From the NCBI RefSeq assembly GCF_900184245.1, contig NZ_FXXB01000008.1:992001-1056000 (forward strand): a stretch of DNA of 64,000 bases, read 5' to 3'. This document shows positions 17,830 to 25,491 of the stretch, piece by piece. The position numbers and the translations under genes are program-made. Within the stretch, counting starts at the first letter, position 1; each line of letters starts with the position of its first letter. Below the pieces are notes generated by a model that worked only from the letters and a program-made list of their open reading frames with translations, was not told the origin of the DNA and ran no database searches. Source of the stretch: Brachybacterium massiliense. GTDB taxonomy: Bacteria; Actinomycetota; Actinomycetes; Actinomycetales; Dermabacteraceae.

Positions 17830-18989
17830 GAGGCCTCCTGCTGCCGGCGCACAGCGGTGTAGGCGCGGTCCAGGACGGCGTGCTCGGCGGGGGTGGGGGC
17901 GGCGCCGGTGACGTGGGCGAGGAACTCGTCCATCACTTCGAGGGGGTTCTGCTCGCGGCGCACCACGGGGGTGCCCTCGCGGGCCGCGCGGCCCTCGGGT
18001 GCGTACTCGGTCAGCAGCAGGTGCGGGAAGGCTTCGCGCAGTCTCTCCTGCAGGTGGGCGGGGCGTGCGGGGTCGGTGACGATCGCCTTCAGCCAGTCCC
18101 CGCCGTGCTCGCCCGCGTGCTCCAGGATCTGCTCGAGGGTGCCGCGCAGCTCGGTGAGCGGCCGCGGGACGGGGGTCTGGACGCGTCGCACCTGCGTCTG
18201 GGTGCCGGGGGCGCCGAGCTCGACCATGAGCACGGCTTTGCGGTGGTGGCGCTCGGAGAAGGAGAACGCGAGCGGGGAGCCGGAGTACCAGGCGGGGGCG
18301 CCGACGGTCGCGGTGAGGTCCTGGCAGCCGTGAAGGTGGCCGAGGGCGAGGTAGTCGATGCCGCCGAGCACTCCGGCGGGCACGGAGTCGACGCCGCCGA
18401 CGGAGAGGTCGCGTTCGGAGTCGCTGCCCTCGCCGCCGGTGACGAAGGTGTGGGCGAGCACGACGGTGCGGGCGCCGGGTCGGGTCGCGGCGCGTTCGCG
18501 CACACGGTCCAGGGCGGCGCGGGTGACGGCCTCGTGGCTGCGGGCCAGGGGGGCCTCGTCCTCGCCGACCAGCTCGATGCGGGCACGGTCCGGCTCGAGG
18601 TAGGGCAGACCGAAGAACAGCACCTCGCCGTGCTCGTCGCTGACGGAGACAGGATGCTCGATACCGGGGACGTCGGTGAGCAGGTGGATGCCGACCTTCA
18701 TGAGGCTGCGGCCGAAGCCGAGACGCTCCGGGGAGTCGTGGTTGCCGGAGGTGAGGACCACGGTCGCGCCCGTCGCGGCGAGGCGGGCCAGGGCGCTGTC
18801 GAGCAGTTTCACGCTGGTCACGGCGGGGACGGCACGGTCGTAGACGTCGCCGGGGATGACCACCACGTCCACCTGCTCCTCCTCGACCAGGGCGACCAGC
18901 CAGTCGAGGAAGGCGGCCTGGTGCTCGTGCAGGTCGACCTTGTGCAGGGTGCGCCCGAGGTGCCAGTCCGAGGTGTGCAGGATCTTCAT
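17826..18989 (-). CDS. sbcD: DNA repair exonuclease SbcCD, nuclease subunit SbcD
   Basis: A 387-residue manganese-dependent metallophosphoesterase. The signature motifs are in order: ILHTSDWHLG at the N-terminus, GDVYDRAVP, TSGNHDS, and ALGHLHGCQ. It forms the nuclease of SbcCD with the gene downstream. ATG 18989 is preferred to an upstream ATG because TAGAGT ends seven bases before it (leaderless pattern) and because the conserved metallophosphatase fold starts immediately. Confidence 0.95.
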   Translation of the reverse strand: MKILHTSDWHLGRTLHKVDLHEHQAAFLDWLVALVEEEQVDVVVIPGDVYDRAVPAVTSVKLLDSALARLAATGATVVLTSGNHDSPERLGFGRSLMKVGIHLLTDVPGIEHPVSVSDEHGEVLFFGLPYLEPDRARIELVGEDEAPLARSHEAVTRAALDRVRERAATRPGARTVVLAHTFVTGGEGSDSERDLSVGGVDSVPAGVLGGIDYLALGHLHGCQDLTATVGAPAWYSGSPLAFSFSERHHRKAVLMVELGAPGTQTQVRRVQTPVPRPLTELRGTLEQILEHAGEHGGDWLKAIVTDPARPAHLQERLREAFPHLLLTEYAPEGRAAREGTPVVRREQNPLEVMDEFLAHVTGAAPTPAEHAVLDRAYTAVRRQQEAS

Positions 18990-19115
18990 GGGCACGACTC
19001 TACGAGCGAGCACCGACAGTCGACGCCGCCATGCACATCCCGCTGGTCGCAGGCATGCCGACGCCCCGACGCACAGGGTGGTGCGCCGGGTACGGCGGGG
19101 TGCGGGCGGGACCGC

Positions 19116-19159
19116 GTGGTGAGGCTGCCCGGTCAGAGTGGTGCGGCTGCCCGGTCAGA
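19116..19159. repeat. 22-bp tandem duplication at the 3' end of the DUF222 gene
   Basis: GTGGTGAGGCTGCCCGGTCA at 19116 and GTGGTGCGGCTGCCCGGTCA at 19138 begin two 22-bp units that differ at one base. The stop codon of the DUF222 gene (19155-19157) lies in the second unit, so the duplication sits exactly at the end of the reading frame. Confidence 0.8.
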
Positions 19160-20924
19160 AGGGTGGCGGGCCCTGGTCGTCCCACGGCCCGGGTGGGATC
19201 TCGGGTCGCGTCGGTGGGGTCTCGGTGTCACGCCGGGCAGGGTCGGGCCGGCCCGATGGCGGGTCTGCCCCTTCTGTGGGGCGACTCGTTCCGGTCGCGG
19301 AGGAATCGGTATGGCTCGGGGGCCGGGTTACCGGCGACTGTCCGGGCGGTTCGTGCGAGGAGGTGTCCCAGCGTTCGAGGGGTATCACCCGGCCTGCCCT
19401 GGCCTGATCCGCGGGTTCGGCGTCGGTGGGCCATGTGGCGGGCTCCCCGGCGTGGGTGCCGCGGAGGAAGCAGGCCCAGGCCACGGCGAGCTCTTCGGCG
19501 ATGGTGATGCTCGCGGTGTCGAGGTCGTCGATCACGGTGACCACGTCCGCGCCGTCCCGGCCGACGGCCCAGCGGGTGCGGCCGGGCTCGGTGGGAGCGG
19601 TGGGGAGCCGGGTGGGGTCGAGGAGTCCGTTGGTCTTGTCGAGGTGGTGCTGCCAGCACAGCAGGTGGAGGTTCTCGATCTCGGTGAGCGCTCCGGCGCC
19701 AGGGGTGCCGCGGCGGCATTCCTCGATGTGGTCGCATTCGGAGGCCCAGGAGGTGGGGCGGGTGCAGCCGGGCACCGCGCACATGCCGTTGCGCAGGCGG
19801 AGGTGCTCGAGCATCGCGGCGGTGGGCACGAATCTCTCCGCCGGGAGTGGGAGAAAGGCGCCGCTGGCCGCGCCGGTGAGCACGCGGTGCCACACCTCGG
19901 AGTCCCCGGCGAGAGCGCGGGCCATCGAGGGCGGCAGCGGGATGGTCCCGTCGAGCATGCCGGGCTCGTCCGAGGCGCCGAGCAGGGTCAGGGCTGGGAC
20001 GGTGACGTTCAGGCGGAAGCGTTCAGCCGGCACCTCGACCCCGTCGGTGTCCAGCTCCGCCGCGGCCAAGAGGGCGAAGCGGAGCGTGGCGAGGGAGAGG
20101 GACTTGCCGGTCCGGAGGACCTCACCGTCGGGATCATGCGGGATGGGCGTGCCCTCGCGGAGGGCAGCACGCTGTGCCGCCTGGACCGCTCGGGCTGACT
20201 CGTCGAGGCGCTTCCACTGCGCAAGGATCTCCGGGATCGGTCCCGAGATCTGGATCGTGCCCATCCCGGGCTCGATGCATGGCAGCAGTTCGACGCTGCG
20301 CGGAAGCGTGCTCGCCGGGTCGGGACGGTCCTCTCGCTCCTGCAGGATGGAGATCAGCTTCTTCAGCAGGGTGAAGAAACGTTCGGGGCTGATATCCGAA
20401 GACCAGCTCGCCACGGCGACATCCAGGTTCTTGCGGGAGCTGTCCGACAGCGATCGTGAGGATTTCAGCATCTTCTGGAACCATGTGGACGGCAGTTTCC
20501 CGGATTCGAGTGCGTCGAGGCATCGCGGGAACAGATGCACGGCCTGGTAGGCGTCGCGCAGGTGCCAGCCCGCGGCGCTTCCCGTGACTCTCAGGGCGAG
20601 CGCTGCACGAGTGGTGTCGACGGCATCGACCTCGGCGACCTCTTCATAGTCGCCGTCGTGCGAGTAGAGCTCGGCGAGGGCGCGGTGCTTCTCCGCCAGG
20701 CAGCGGGCCTCGTGCTTCTCGGCATCCCAGACCCGCTGCGCCGCCGCGCTGAGCTGGGGATCATCCATGCTGCCGCCGCGACGAGGAAGGTCCTCTCGGG
20801 TGAGCTCCCGGCGGGCGCTGACGTTTCGCAGGTACGCGGGAAGGGAGGCGAGGAAGGCCTCATCCGCTACCTGCTCCTCGCCGTCCTCGTCGGAGGGAGG
20901 GAAGGCGATCGCGGCTGTGCTCAT
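19155..20924 (-). CDS. DUF222 and HNH endonuclease domain protein
   Basis: A 589-residue protein of a family that is abundant and often multi-copy in actinobacteria. The N-terminal two thirds correspond to DUF222. The HNH nuclease module is near residues 365-415: CAVPGCTRPTSW, then ECDHIEEC, then LCWQHHLDKT, giving the paired cysteines, DH and HH expected for metal binding. The C-terminal 120 residues are proline- and threonine-rich and disordered. The start has GAGGAGG upstream. The biological role is not established; some members sit in mobile elements, but no mobile genes are adjacent here. Confidence 0.85.
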   Translation of the reverse strand: MSTAAIAFPPSDEDGEEQVADEAFLASLPAYLRNVSARRELTREDLPRRGGSMDDPQLSAAAQRVWDAEKHEARCLAEKHRALAELYSHDGDYEEVAEVDAVDTTRAALALRVTGSAAGWHLRDAYQAVHLFPRCLDALESGKLPSTWFQKMLKSSRSLSDSSRKNLDVAVASWSSDISPERFFTLLKKLISILQEREDRPDPASTLPRSVELLPCIEPGMGTIQISGPIPEILAQWKRLDESARAVQAAQRAALREGTPIPHDPDGEVLRTGKSLSLATLRFALLAAAELDTDGVEVPAERFRLNVTVPALTLLGASDEPGMLDGTIPLPPSMARALAGDSEVWHRVLTGAASGAFLPLPAERFVPTAAMLEHLRLRNGMCAVPGCTRPTSWASECDHIEECRRGTPGAGALTEIENLHLLCWQHHLDKTNGLLDPTRLPTAPTEPGRTRWAVGRDGADVVTVIDDLDTASITIAEELAVAWACFLRGTHAGEPATWPTDAEPADQARAGRVIPLERWDTSSHEPPGQSPVTRPPSHTDSSATGTSRPTEGADPPSGRPDPARRDTETPPTRPEIPPGPWDDQGPPPF

Positions 20925-21361
20925 CGCCCTCCACCTCCTCTCGGGTGTGCTGTGCGGCCACGATCATCGGTGATCGTGAGCGGCGGGTCCTTGCGCCTGT
21001 CCAATACCTCGAGACTATCGAGAGGGTCCGACATTCGACAGTCCCGACGGAGATTGTGGATAACTTCGTGGAGTTCTCCGCGAGACCTGACCGAAGAGGT
21101 CAGCAGACGATTCTCCCGGACATTCTTTCCTCCACAGACGTGGGTTATCCACAATGCCCAGAGAGACGGGACATGGAGCGCCCGCGAGGAGACGATGGCT
21201 GAGGCGGAGTGCAGCGCCGCGACAGAGGGAAGCCGGCAGGGGTGGAAGGCAATCGTGGAGACGGCAGCGGGAACAGCGGGCAGAAGAGACGCAGCGGACG
21301 GAGCGGTCGGAGTGTGCGTCGGCCCCGTGACGGCGCGGCCGCAGCGGCGTAGCGTGCGGAC
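20925..21361. promoter_or_regulatory. Intergenic region with two perfect DnaA-box sequences in inverted orientation
   Basis: This 437-bp divergent intergenic stretch has no gene. TGTGGATAA (21055-21063) and TTATCCACA (21145-21153) are perfect consensus DnaA boxes facing each other. They belong to a 12-bp perfect inverted repeat, ATTGTGGATAAC (21053-21064) against GTTATCCACAAT (21144-21155). A small hairpin, CTGACC-GAAGA-GGTCAG, lies between them at 21087-21103. No dnaA, dnaN or AT-rich unwinding region is near, so this is not taken as the chromosomal origin. Confidence 0.6.
21327..21355 (+). promoter_or_regulatory. Leaderless promoter of the disulfide oxidoreductase gene
   Basis: GTGACG (21327-21332) and TAGCGT (21350-21355) are 17 bp apart, and the -10 box ends six bases before ATG 21362. 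No Shine-Dalgarno sequence precedes the start, which fits a leaderless transcript. Confidence 0.5.
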
Positions 21362-22957
21362 ATGGGAACCGATGCCCCGTCCACGCCCACCCCTGCTTCC
21401 GAGATCACCGCCGACGTCGTCGTGCTCGGCGGGGGTCCTGTCGGAGAGAACCTCGCCCAGTACGCGATCGAGGGCACCGACCTCTCCGCTGTGATCGTCG
21501 AGTCCGAGCTGCTCGGCGGCGAGTGCTCCTACTACGCGTGCATCCCGTCCAAGGTGCTGCTGCGGCCGACGGCGGTCGCGGACACGGCGGCCCATCTGCC
21601 GGGGCTCTCCGCCCCCACTCTCGAGCAGGAGAAGCTGCTGGCGAGCCGGGATCAGTGGGTCTCGCACTATGACGACTCAGGCCAGATGGAATGGGCGGCG
21701 AGCGCCGGTATCCAGGTGCTCCGGGGTCATGGCCGGCTGGTCAGCGAGCGAGAAGTGCTGGTCACACCCCCGTCGGAGGCGGGGTCCGGCGACCCCGAGG
21801 CCGGGGCGACGCGCGTGCACGCTCGGCGTGCGGTGGTGCTCGCCAGCGGGTCGAGCGCGACGATCCCGCCGGAGCTCGCACAGCTGTCCCCCTGGACCTC
21901 GCGCGACGCAACCGGGGTGCAGGAGGTCCCGCAGCGACTGGCGATCGTCGGCGGCGGAGTGGTGGCCGTGGAGGCCGCGACCTGGATGGCGGCGCTCGGG
22001 AGCGAGGTCACGCTGCTGGTGCGTGGTGATGCGCTGCTGCGGGGGTTCGAGCCGTTCGCGGGGAAGCATGTGCTCGATGCTCTGCAAGAGCGAGGAGTCA
22101 CGGTCCAGCTCAGCATCAGCGTCGTCTCCGCCGAGCGCGAGGAGGCTCGCGAAACGGGCCTCGGCCGCGTCCACGGCGGGGCAGTGACACTGCAGGTCCA
22201 GGACGCGAGCGGCACCCGCGAGATCGTGGTCGACGAGGTGCTGGCCGCCACCGGTCGCCGTCCGCGGCTCGATGACCTGGGCCTCGAGGAGATCGGGCTG
22301 AGCGGGCAGGACATCACCGCCGCCGCACAGCCCCGGGCCGACGGCACCACTGCGCGGCCGCTGCCGTCGTGGCTGCACGCGGTGGGTGATGCGAGCGGGG
22401 AGGCGCCGCTGACGCACTGGGGCAAGTACCGCGCGCGTGTGATCGGGCAGCGGATCCGGGCAGATGCGAGCGGGGAGGCGCCGCTGACGCACTGGGGCAA
22501 GTACCGCGCGCGTGTGATCGGGCAGCGGATCCGGGCAGATGCGAGCGGTGAGGCGCTCGAACCGGAGCCGGAGACGGTGCCGGTCCCCCAGGTGGTGTTC
22601 ACGGAGCCGCAGGTCGCCTCCGTCGGGCTCACCGCGGCTGCGGCCCGCGAGGAGGGCATCGAGGTGGTCACCGCGCAGGTCCCCTTCAACGGCGCCGCGG
22701 GGGCCTCGCTGCTGCGCGAGGACGCGCACGGTACCGCCCAGCTCGTGGTCGATGCGCGCACGCACTGCCTGGTGGGCGCGACGTTCGTGGGCCCGGAGGC
22801 GTCCGAGCTGCTGCACGGGGCGAGCATCGCGATCGTCGGCGCGGTGCCGGTGCACGTGCTACGGCACGCGGTGCCGAGCTTCCCCACCGTCTCCGAGCTG
22901 TGGCTGCGCCTGCTCGAAGGGCTGCCCGCGCAGATGCGACACAGGGGCGGTGCCTGA
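21362..22957 (+). CDS. Pyridine nucleotide-disulfide oxidoreductase with internal duplication
   Basis: A 531-residue flavoprotein of the dihydrolipoamide/mercuric reductase superfamily. FAD-binding GGGPVGENLA is near residue 24, the redox pair is ECSYYACIPSK (C55 and C60), NAD(P)-binding GGGVVAVEAATW follows near residue 198, and the second FAD motif is HAVGDASGEAPLTHWGKY. The C-terminal HAVPSFPTVSELWL replaces the lipoamide-type HAHPTLSE, so it is probably not the Lpd of a ketoacid dehydrogenase. Positions 22388-22537 are an exact in-frame 75-bp tandem duplication directly behind the FAD motif, adding 25 residues; activity is therefore uncertain. Confidence 0.88.
   Translation: MGTDAPSTPTPASEITADVVVLGGGPVGENLAQYAIEGTDLSAVIVESELLGGECSYYACIPSKVLLRPTAVADTAAHLPGLSAPTLEQEKLLASRDQWVSHYDDSGQMEWAASAGIQVLRGHGRLVSEREVLVTPPSEAGSGDPEAGATRVHARRAVVLASGSSATIPPELAQLSPWTSRDATGVQEVPQRLAIVGGGVVAVEAATWMAALGSEVTLLVRGDALLRGFEPFAGKHVLDALQERGVTVQLSISVVSAEREEARETGLGRVHGGAVTLQVQDASGTREIVVDEVLAATGRRPRLDDLGLEEIGLSGQDITAAAQPRADGTTARPLPSWLHAVGDASGEAPLTHWGKYRARVIGQRIRADASGEAPLTHWGKYRARVIGQRIRADASGEALEPEPETVPVPQVVFTEPQVASVGLTAAAAREEGIEVVTAQVPFNGAAGASLLREDAHGTAQLVVDARTHCLVGATFVGPEASELLHGASIAIVGAVPVHVLRHAVPSFPTVSELWLRLLEGLPAQMRHRGGA
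22388..22537 (+). repeat. Exact 75-bp tandem duplication inside a coding sequence
   Basis: Units 22388-22462 and 22463-22537 are identical and keep the reading frame. Each encodes 25 residues starting DASGEAPLTHWGKY. A short third start (DASGEA, with one base changed) begins at 22538, so the parental sequence probably had short flanking direct repeats that allowed slippage. A 14-bp exact tandem repeat (CGGAAGGGAGTGCG) occurs soon after the gene at 22959-22986. Confidence 0.97.
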
Positions 22958-23169
22958 GCGGAAGGGAGTGCGCGGAAGGGAGTGCGCGGAGTGGTGTGAG
23001 CAGCGGAGCTCGATCGGCACCGGTCCCAGCACGCAGCGACCCCGCCGCACGCCCCTCTCCTCCCTTCGGACGAGATGACAGATAGCACTGGTGCATCGGC
23101 CGACGGATCCGTTGGAATGGGAACATGTCGCAGATGCGCGGCGTCGCGATGCCACTTAGAGGAGGGCCC

Positions 23170-23865
23170 ATGTTCCAGCGACTGAAGCGCTCCCGGCAGC
23201 TGCGGCGGGCGAAGCCCGGTGACGGCAGCGCGCTGAAGCCGCTGGCCTGGTGGCAGCTGCTCACCCGCGCCCAGTTCTTCCTCGACCCGGAGGAGTCCGA
23301 GGGCCGCACCGCACAGTACGCGGTCGACGTCCGCCTGCTGGCCACCCCGCTCGAGGGCGGGAAGATCGCCGAGGGCGCGCGCCACGCCCCGGTCGCCCTG
23401 TACCAGGACGGATTCCAGCAGCAGATCGCGAACCCGCCGGTGGCGTTCGCCGTGCCGGGCGGTGTGATCGAGGTGGGGACCAGCGACTACGGGCTGACCC
23501 GCATCCACCATGTCCGCGAGGACGGCTCCCCGGCGGAGGTGCTGCGGCCGCACCGTCGCTCAGCGGAGGGCCTGCGGGCTCGCTTCGCCCGCCGTCACCC
23601 GGCCGTGAGCCGGATGGTGGGCCTGGTCGCGGTGCTGATCCTGCTGGTGGGCCTGGTGCTGATGGTGCCGCAGGCGGTGGAGCTGGTGACGTCCCTGGAG
23701 GTGGTCGCCGCGCAGGTGGGGACGTTCACCTCGCCGATTCAGCTGCCCGCATGGCTGAACACCGCATTGCTGGTGGCCGGGATCATCGCCGCCTTCGAGC
23801 GAGCGCTCACCCTGCGCAACCACTGGCTGATCGACGCCGACACCACCTGGACGTCCTTCATCTGA
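23170..23865 (+). CDS. Hypothetical protein with C-terminal membrane segments
   Basis: A 231-residue protein that I do not recognise. The first 150 residues are soluble (WWQLLTRAQFFLDPEESEG near the N-terminus). Two hydrophobic segments follow at about residues 155-180 and 200-220, and the C-terminus (RNHWLIDADTTWTSFI) is polar. No catalytic motif is visible. ATG 23170 has AGAGGAGG upstream with good spacing; other upstream ATGs lack a ribosome-binding site. It sits alone on the plus strand between the oxidoreductase and a methyltransferase. Confidence 0.75.
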   Translation: MFQRLKRSRQLRRAKPGDGSALKPLAWWQLLTRAQFFLDPEESEGRTAQYAVDVRLLATPLEGGKIAEGARHAPVALYQDGFQQQIANPPVAFAVPGGVIEVGTSDYGLTRIHHVREDGSPAEVLRPHRRSAEGLRARFARRHPAVSRMVGLVAVLILLVGLVLMVPQAVELVTSLEVVAAQVGTFTSPIQLPAWLNTALLVAGIIAAFERALTLRNHWLIDADTTWTSFI

Positions 23866-23931
23866 CCGCAGTGCGCGCCGCCTGGGGAAAACCCTTCGCA
23901 CCCTGCACGTCCGTCGTCGTACCGTCGGCCC

Positions 23932-24705
23932 ATGCCCCCGCGATCGACCGCCGCCCACCCGCTGCAGCCCACCCAGCCCGCACGACCCGATGCGCTCTAC
24001 ACCGATCCGCGGCTCGCCGCCTGCTACGACACCTTCGACGGCGAGCGCGACGACCTCGACCACTACCGCGCGATCCTCGGCGAGCACGGCGCGCGCTCGG
24101 TGCTCGACGTGGGTTGCGGGACCGGCTCCCTCGCCACCTCGCTCGCGCTCGAGGGGCTCGCAGTGACCGGTGTGGATCCGGCGCGGGCCTCGCTCGAGAT
24201 CGCGCGCGCGAAGCCCGGCGGTGACGCCGTGACATGGGTGCACGGCACCGCCGAGGAGCTGCCGACGCTCGAGGCCGACGCCGCGGTGATGACCGGGAAC
24301 GTGGCGCAGGTGTTCGTGACCGATGAGGCGTGGGCAGGCGCTCTGCAGGCGATCCGTCGGACGCTCCGCGACGGCGGGGTGCTGGTGTTCGAGTCGCGCC
24401 GGCCCGAGCGCAGGGCCTGGGAGGAATGGGCGGCCGACACCGCCGAGAGCGAGCACGAGGTGCAGGGCATCGGTCGTGTGCGCACCCGCCAGGTGGGTTT
24501 CGAGATGGCGCTGCCGCTGGTGACCTTCGCGGACGAGTTCCGCTTCGAGGACGGCACCACGCTCACCTCGTCCTCCACGCTGCGCTGGCGCAACGAGGCG
24601 GAGCTGCGCTCCACGCTCGACGACGCCGGATTCGCGGTGAGCGAGATCCGGGAGGCACCGGACCGTCCCGGGCGGGAGTTCGTGGTGATCGCCCGCGCCG
24701 TGTGA
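23932..24705 (+). CDS. Class I SAM-dependent methyltransferase
   Basis: A 257-residue methyltransferase with motif I VLDVGCGTGSLA near residue 56, VTGVDPARASL after it, and DAAVMTGNVAQVF in the middle, the methyltransf_25/11 type. The C-terminal third contains a beta-rich insertion (about residues 165-220), common in small-molecule methyltransferases. The start follows TACCGT (23920-23925) by six bases and no ribosome-binding site is seen, so it is probably leaderless. Substrate unknown. Confidence 0.85.
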   Translation: MPPRSTAAHPLQPTQPARPDALYTDPRLAACYDTFDGERDDLDHYRAILGEHGARSVLDVGCGTGSLATSLALEGLAVTGVDPARASLEIARAKPGGDAVTWVHGTAEELPTLEADAAVMTGNVAQVFVTDEAWAGALQAIRRTLRDGGVLVFESRRPERRAWEEWAADTAESEHEVQGIGRVRTRQVGFEMALPLVTFADEFRFEDGTTLTSSSTLRWRNEAELRSTLDDAGFAVSEIREAPDRPGREFVVIARAV

Positions 24706-24752
24706 GCGCCAGGGCCGAACCGGAGGGGGCGACCGGGGCTCCTCTTCGCGGC

Positions 24753-25424
24753 TCAGCTCTCGGGGACGTCCCCGGTCCCGGTGTAGAACCCGTAGGTGGC
24801 GTCGGCTCTCTGCTGCGCGACCTGGGCATCCTCGCCCGAGGCGGTGTGGGCGACAGCCCACCCGTCGGCCGCGCCGCGGTAGAAGGAGCGGCCCTCCTCG
24901 GTGCCGGCCCAGGCCTCGGCCTCGTCCGGGGCGAGGGAGCCCTCGGTCCCGCCGAGGTGGAGGGCGAGTCCGAGCATGCCGCCGTCCCAGCCCACGCCGG
25001 TGGCGCCGGGTCCGAAGGTCTCCCACATCTCGGCGGGGACGTCGGCGACGAGGGAGACGTGCTCGAGCTCGATGCTCGTCGCGGACTCGCCCTCGGCGGC
25101 CAGGCGCAGCGTCACCCAGGACACGGCGCCCATCATCTCCCAGGTCACGGCCACTTCCGCGGCGCCGTCGGCCGGTGCCTCGCACACCAGGATCTCGCCG
25201 CCCGCGTTGCCCTCGAACTGGTAGCGGCTTCCTTCGCGCAGGTCGCCGCTGATCGGCAGGAACCAGCTGCTGATCCGTTCGGCGGTGGTGACGGCGGACC
25301 ATGCCTCGGCGAGCGGGACGGGGACGCTTTGCTCGAGGGACTGGACGTGCGCGGGGGCGCCGTCGCGCTCCTCGGTGCGGTAGGTGCGGGTGACGGACTG
25401 CAGCTGGGCGGGGACGTCGACCAT
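24753..25424 (-). CDS. SRPBCC / AHSA1-like domain protein
   Basis: A 223-residue protein of the START/Bet v1-like superfamily. The N-terminal half has the AHSA1 pattern (SVPVPLAEAWSAVTTAERISSWFLP, then GNAGGEILV, then TWEMMGAVSWVTL). The fold forms a hydrophobic pocket for a ligand or client. ATG 25424 has AAGGAGA upstream. Proteins of this family often follow an ArsR regulator gene, but none is present here. Function not assignable beyond the fold. Confidence 0.8.
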   Translation of the reverse strand: MVDVPAQLQSVTRTYRTEERDGAPAHVQSLEQSVPVPLAEAWSAVTTAERISSWFLPISGDLREGSRYQFEGNAGGEILVCEAPADGAAEVAVTWEMMGAVSWVTLRLAAEGESATSIELEHVSLVADVPAEMWETFGPGATGVGWDGGMLGLALHLGGTEGSLAPDEAEAWAGTEEGRSFYRGAADGWAVAHTASGEDAQVAQQRADATYGFYTGTGDVPES

Positions 25425-25491
25425 GACGGTTCTCCTTCGCGGGGGTGCCGGACTGCTCTGGCCCGGGGTGCCGACGATACCGCCGCCGCTC

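Noticed and set aside
14809..17862. Long plus-strand frame opposite sbcC
   Set aside because: The minus strand encodes a complete SbcC with all motifs; the antisense product is leucine/glycine-rich without domains.
21053..21155. Chromosomal replication origin
   Set aside because: Two DnaA boxes alone are not enough; dnaA, dnaN, gyrB and an AT-rich unwinding region are absent.
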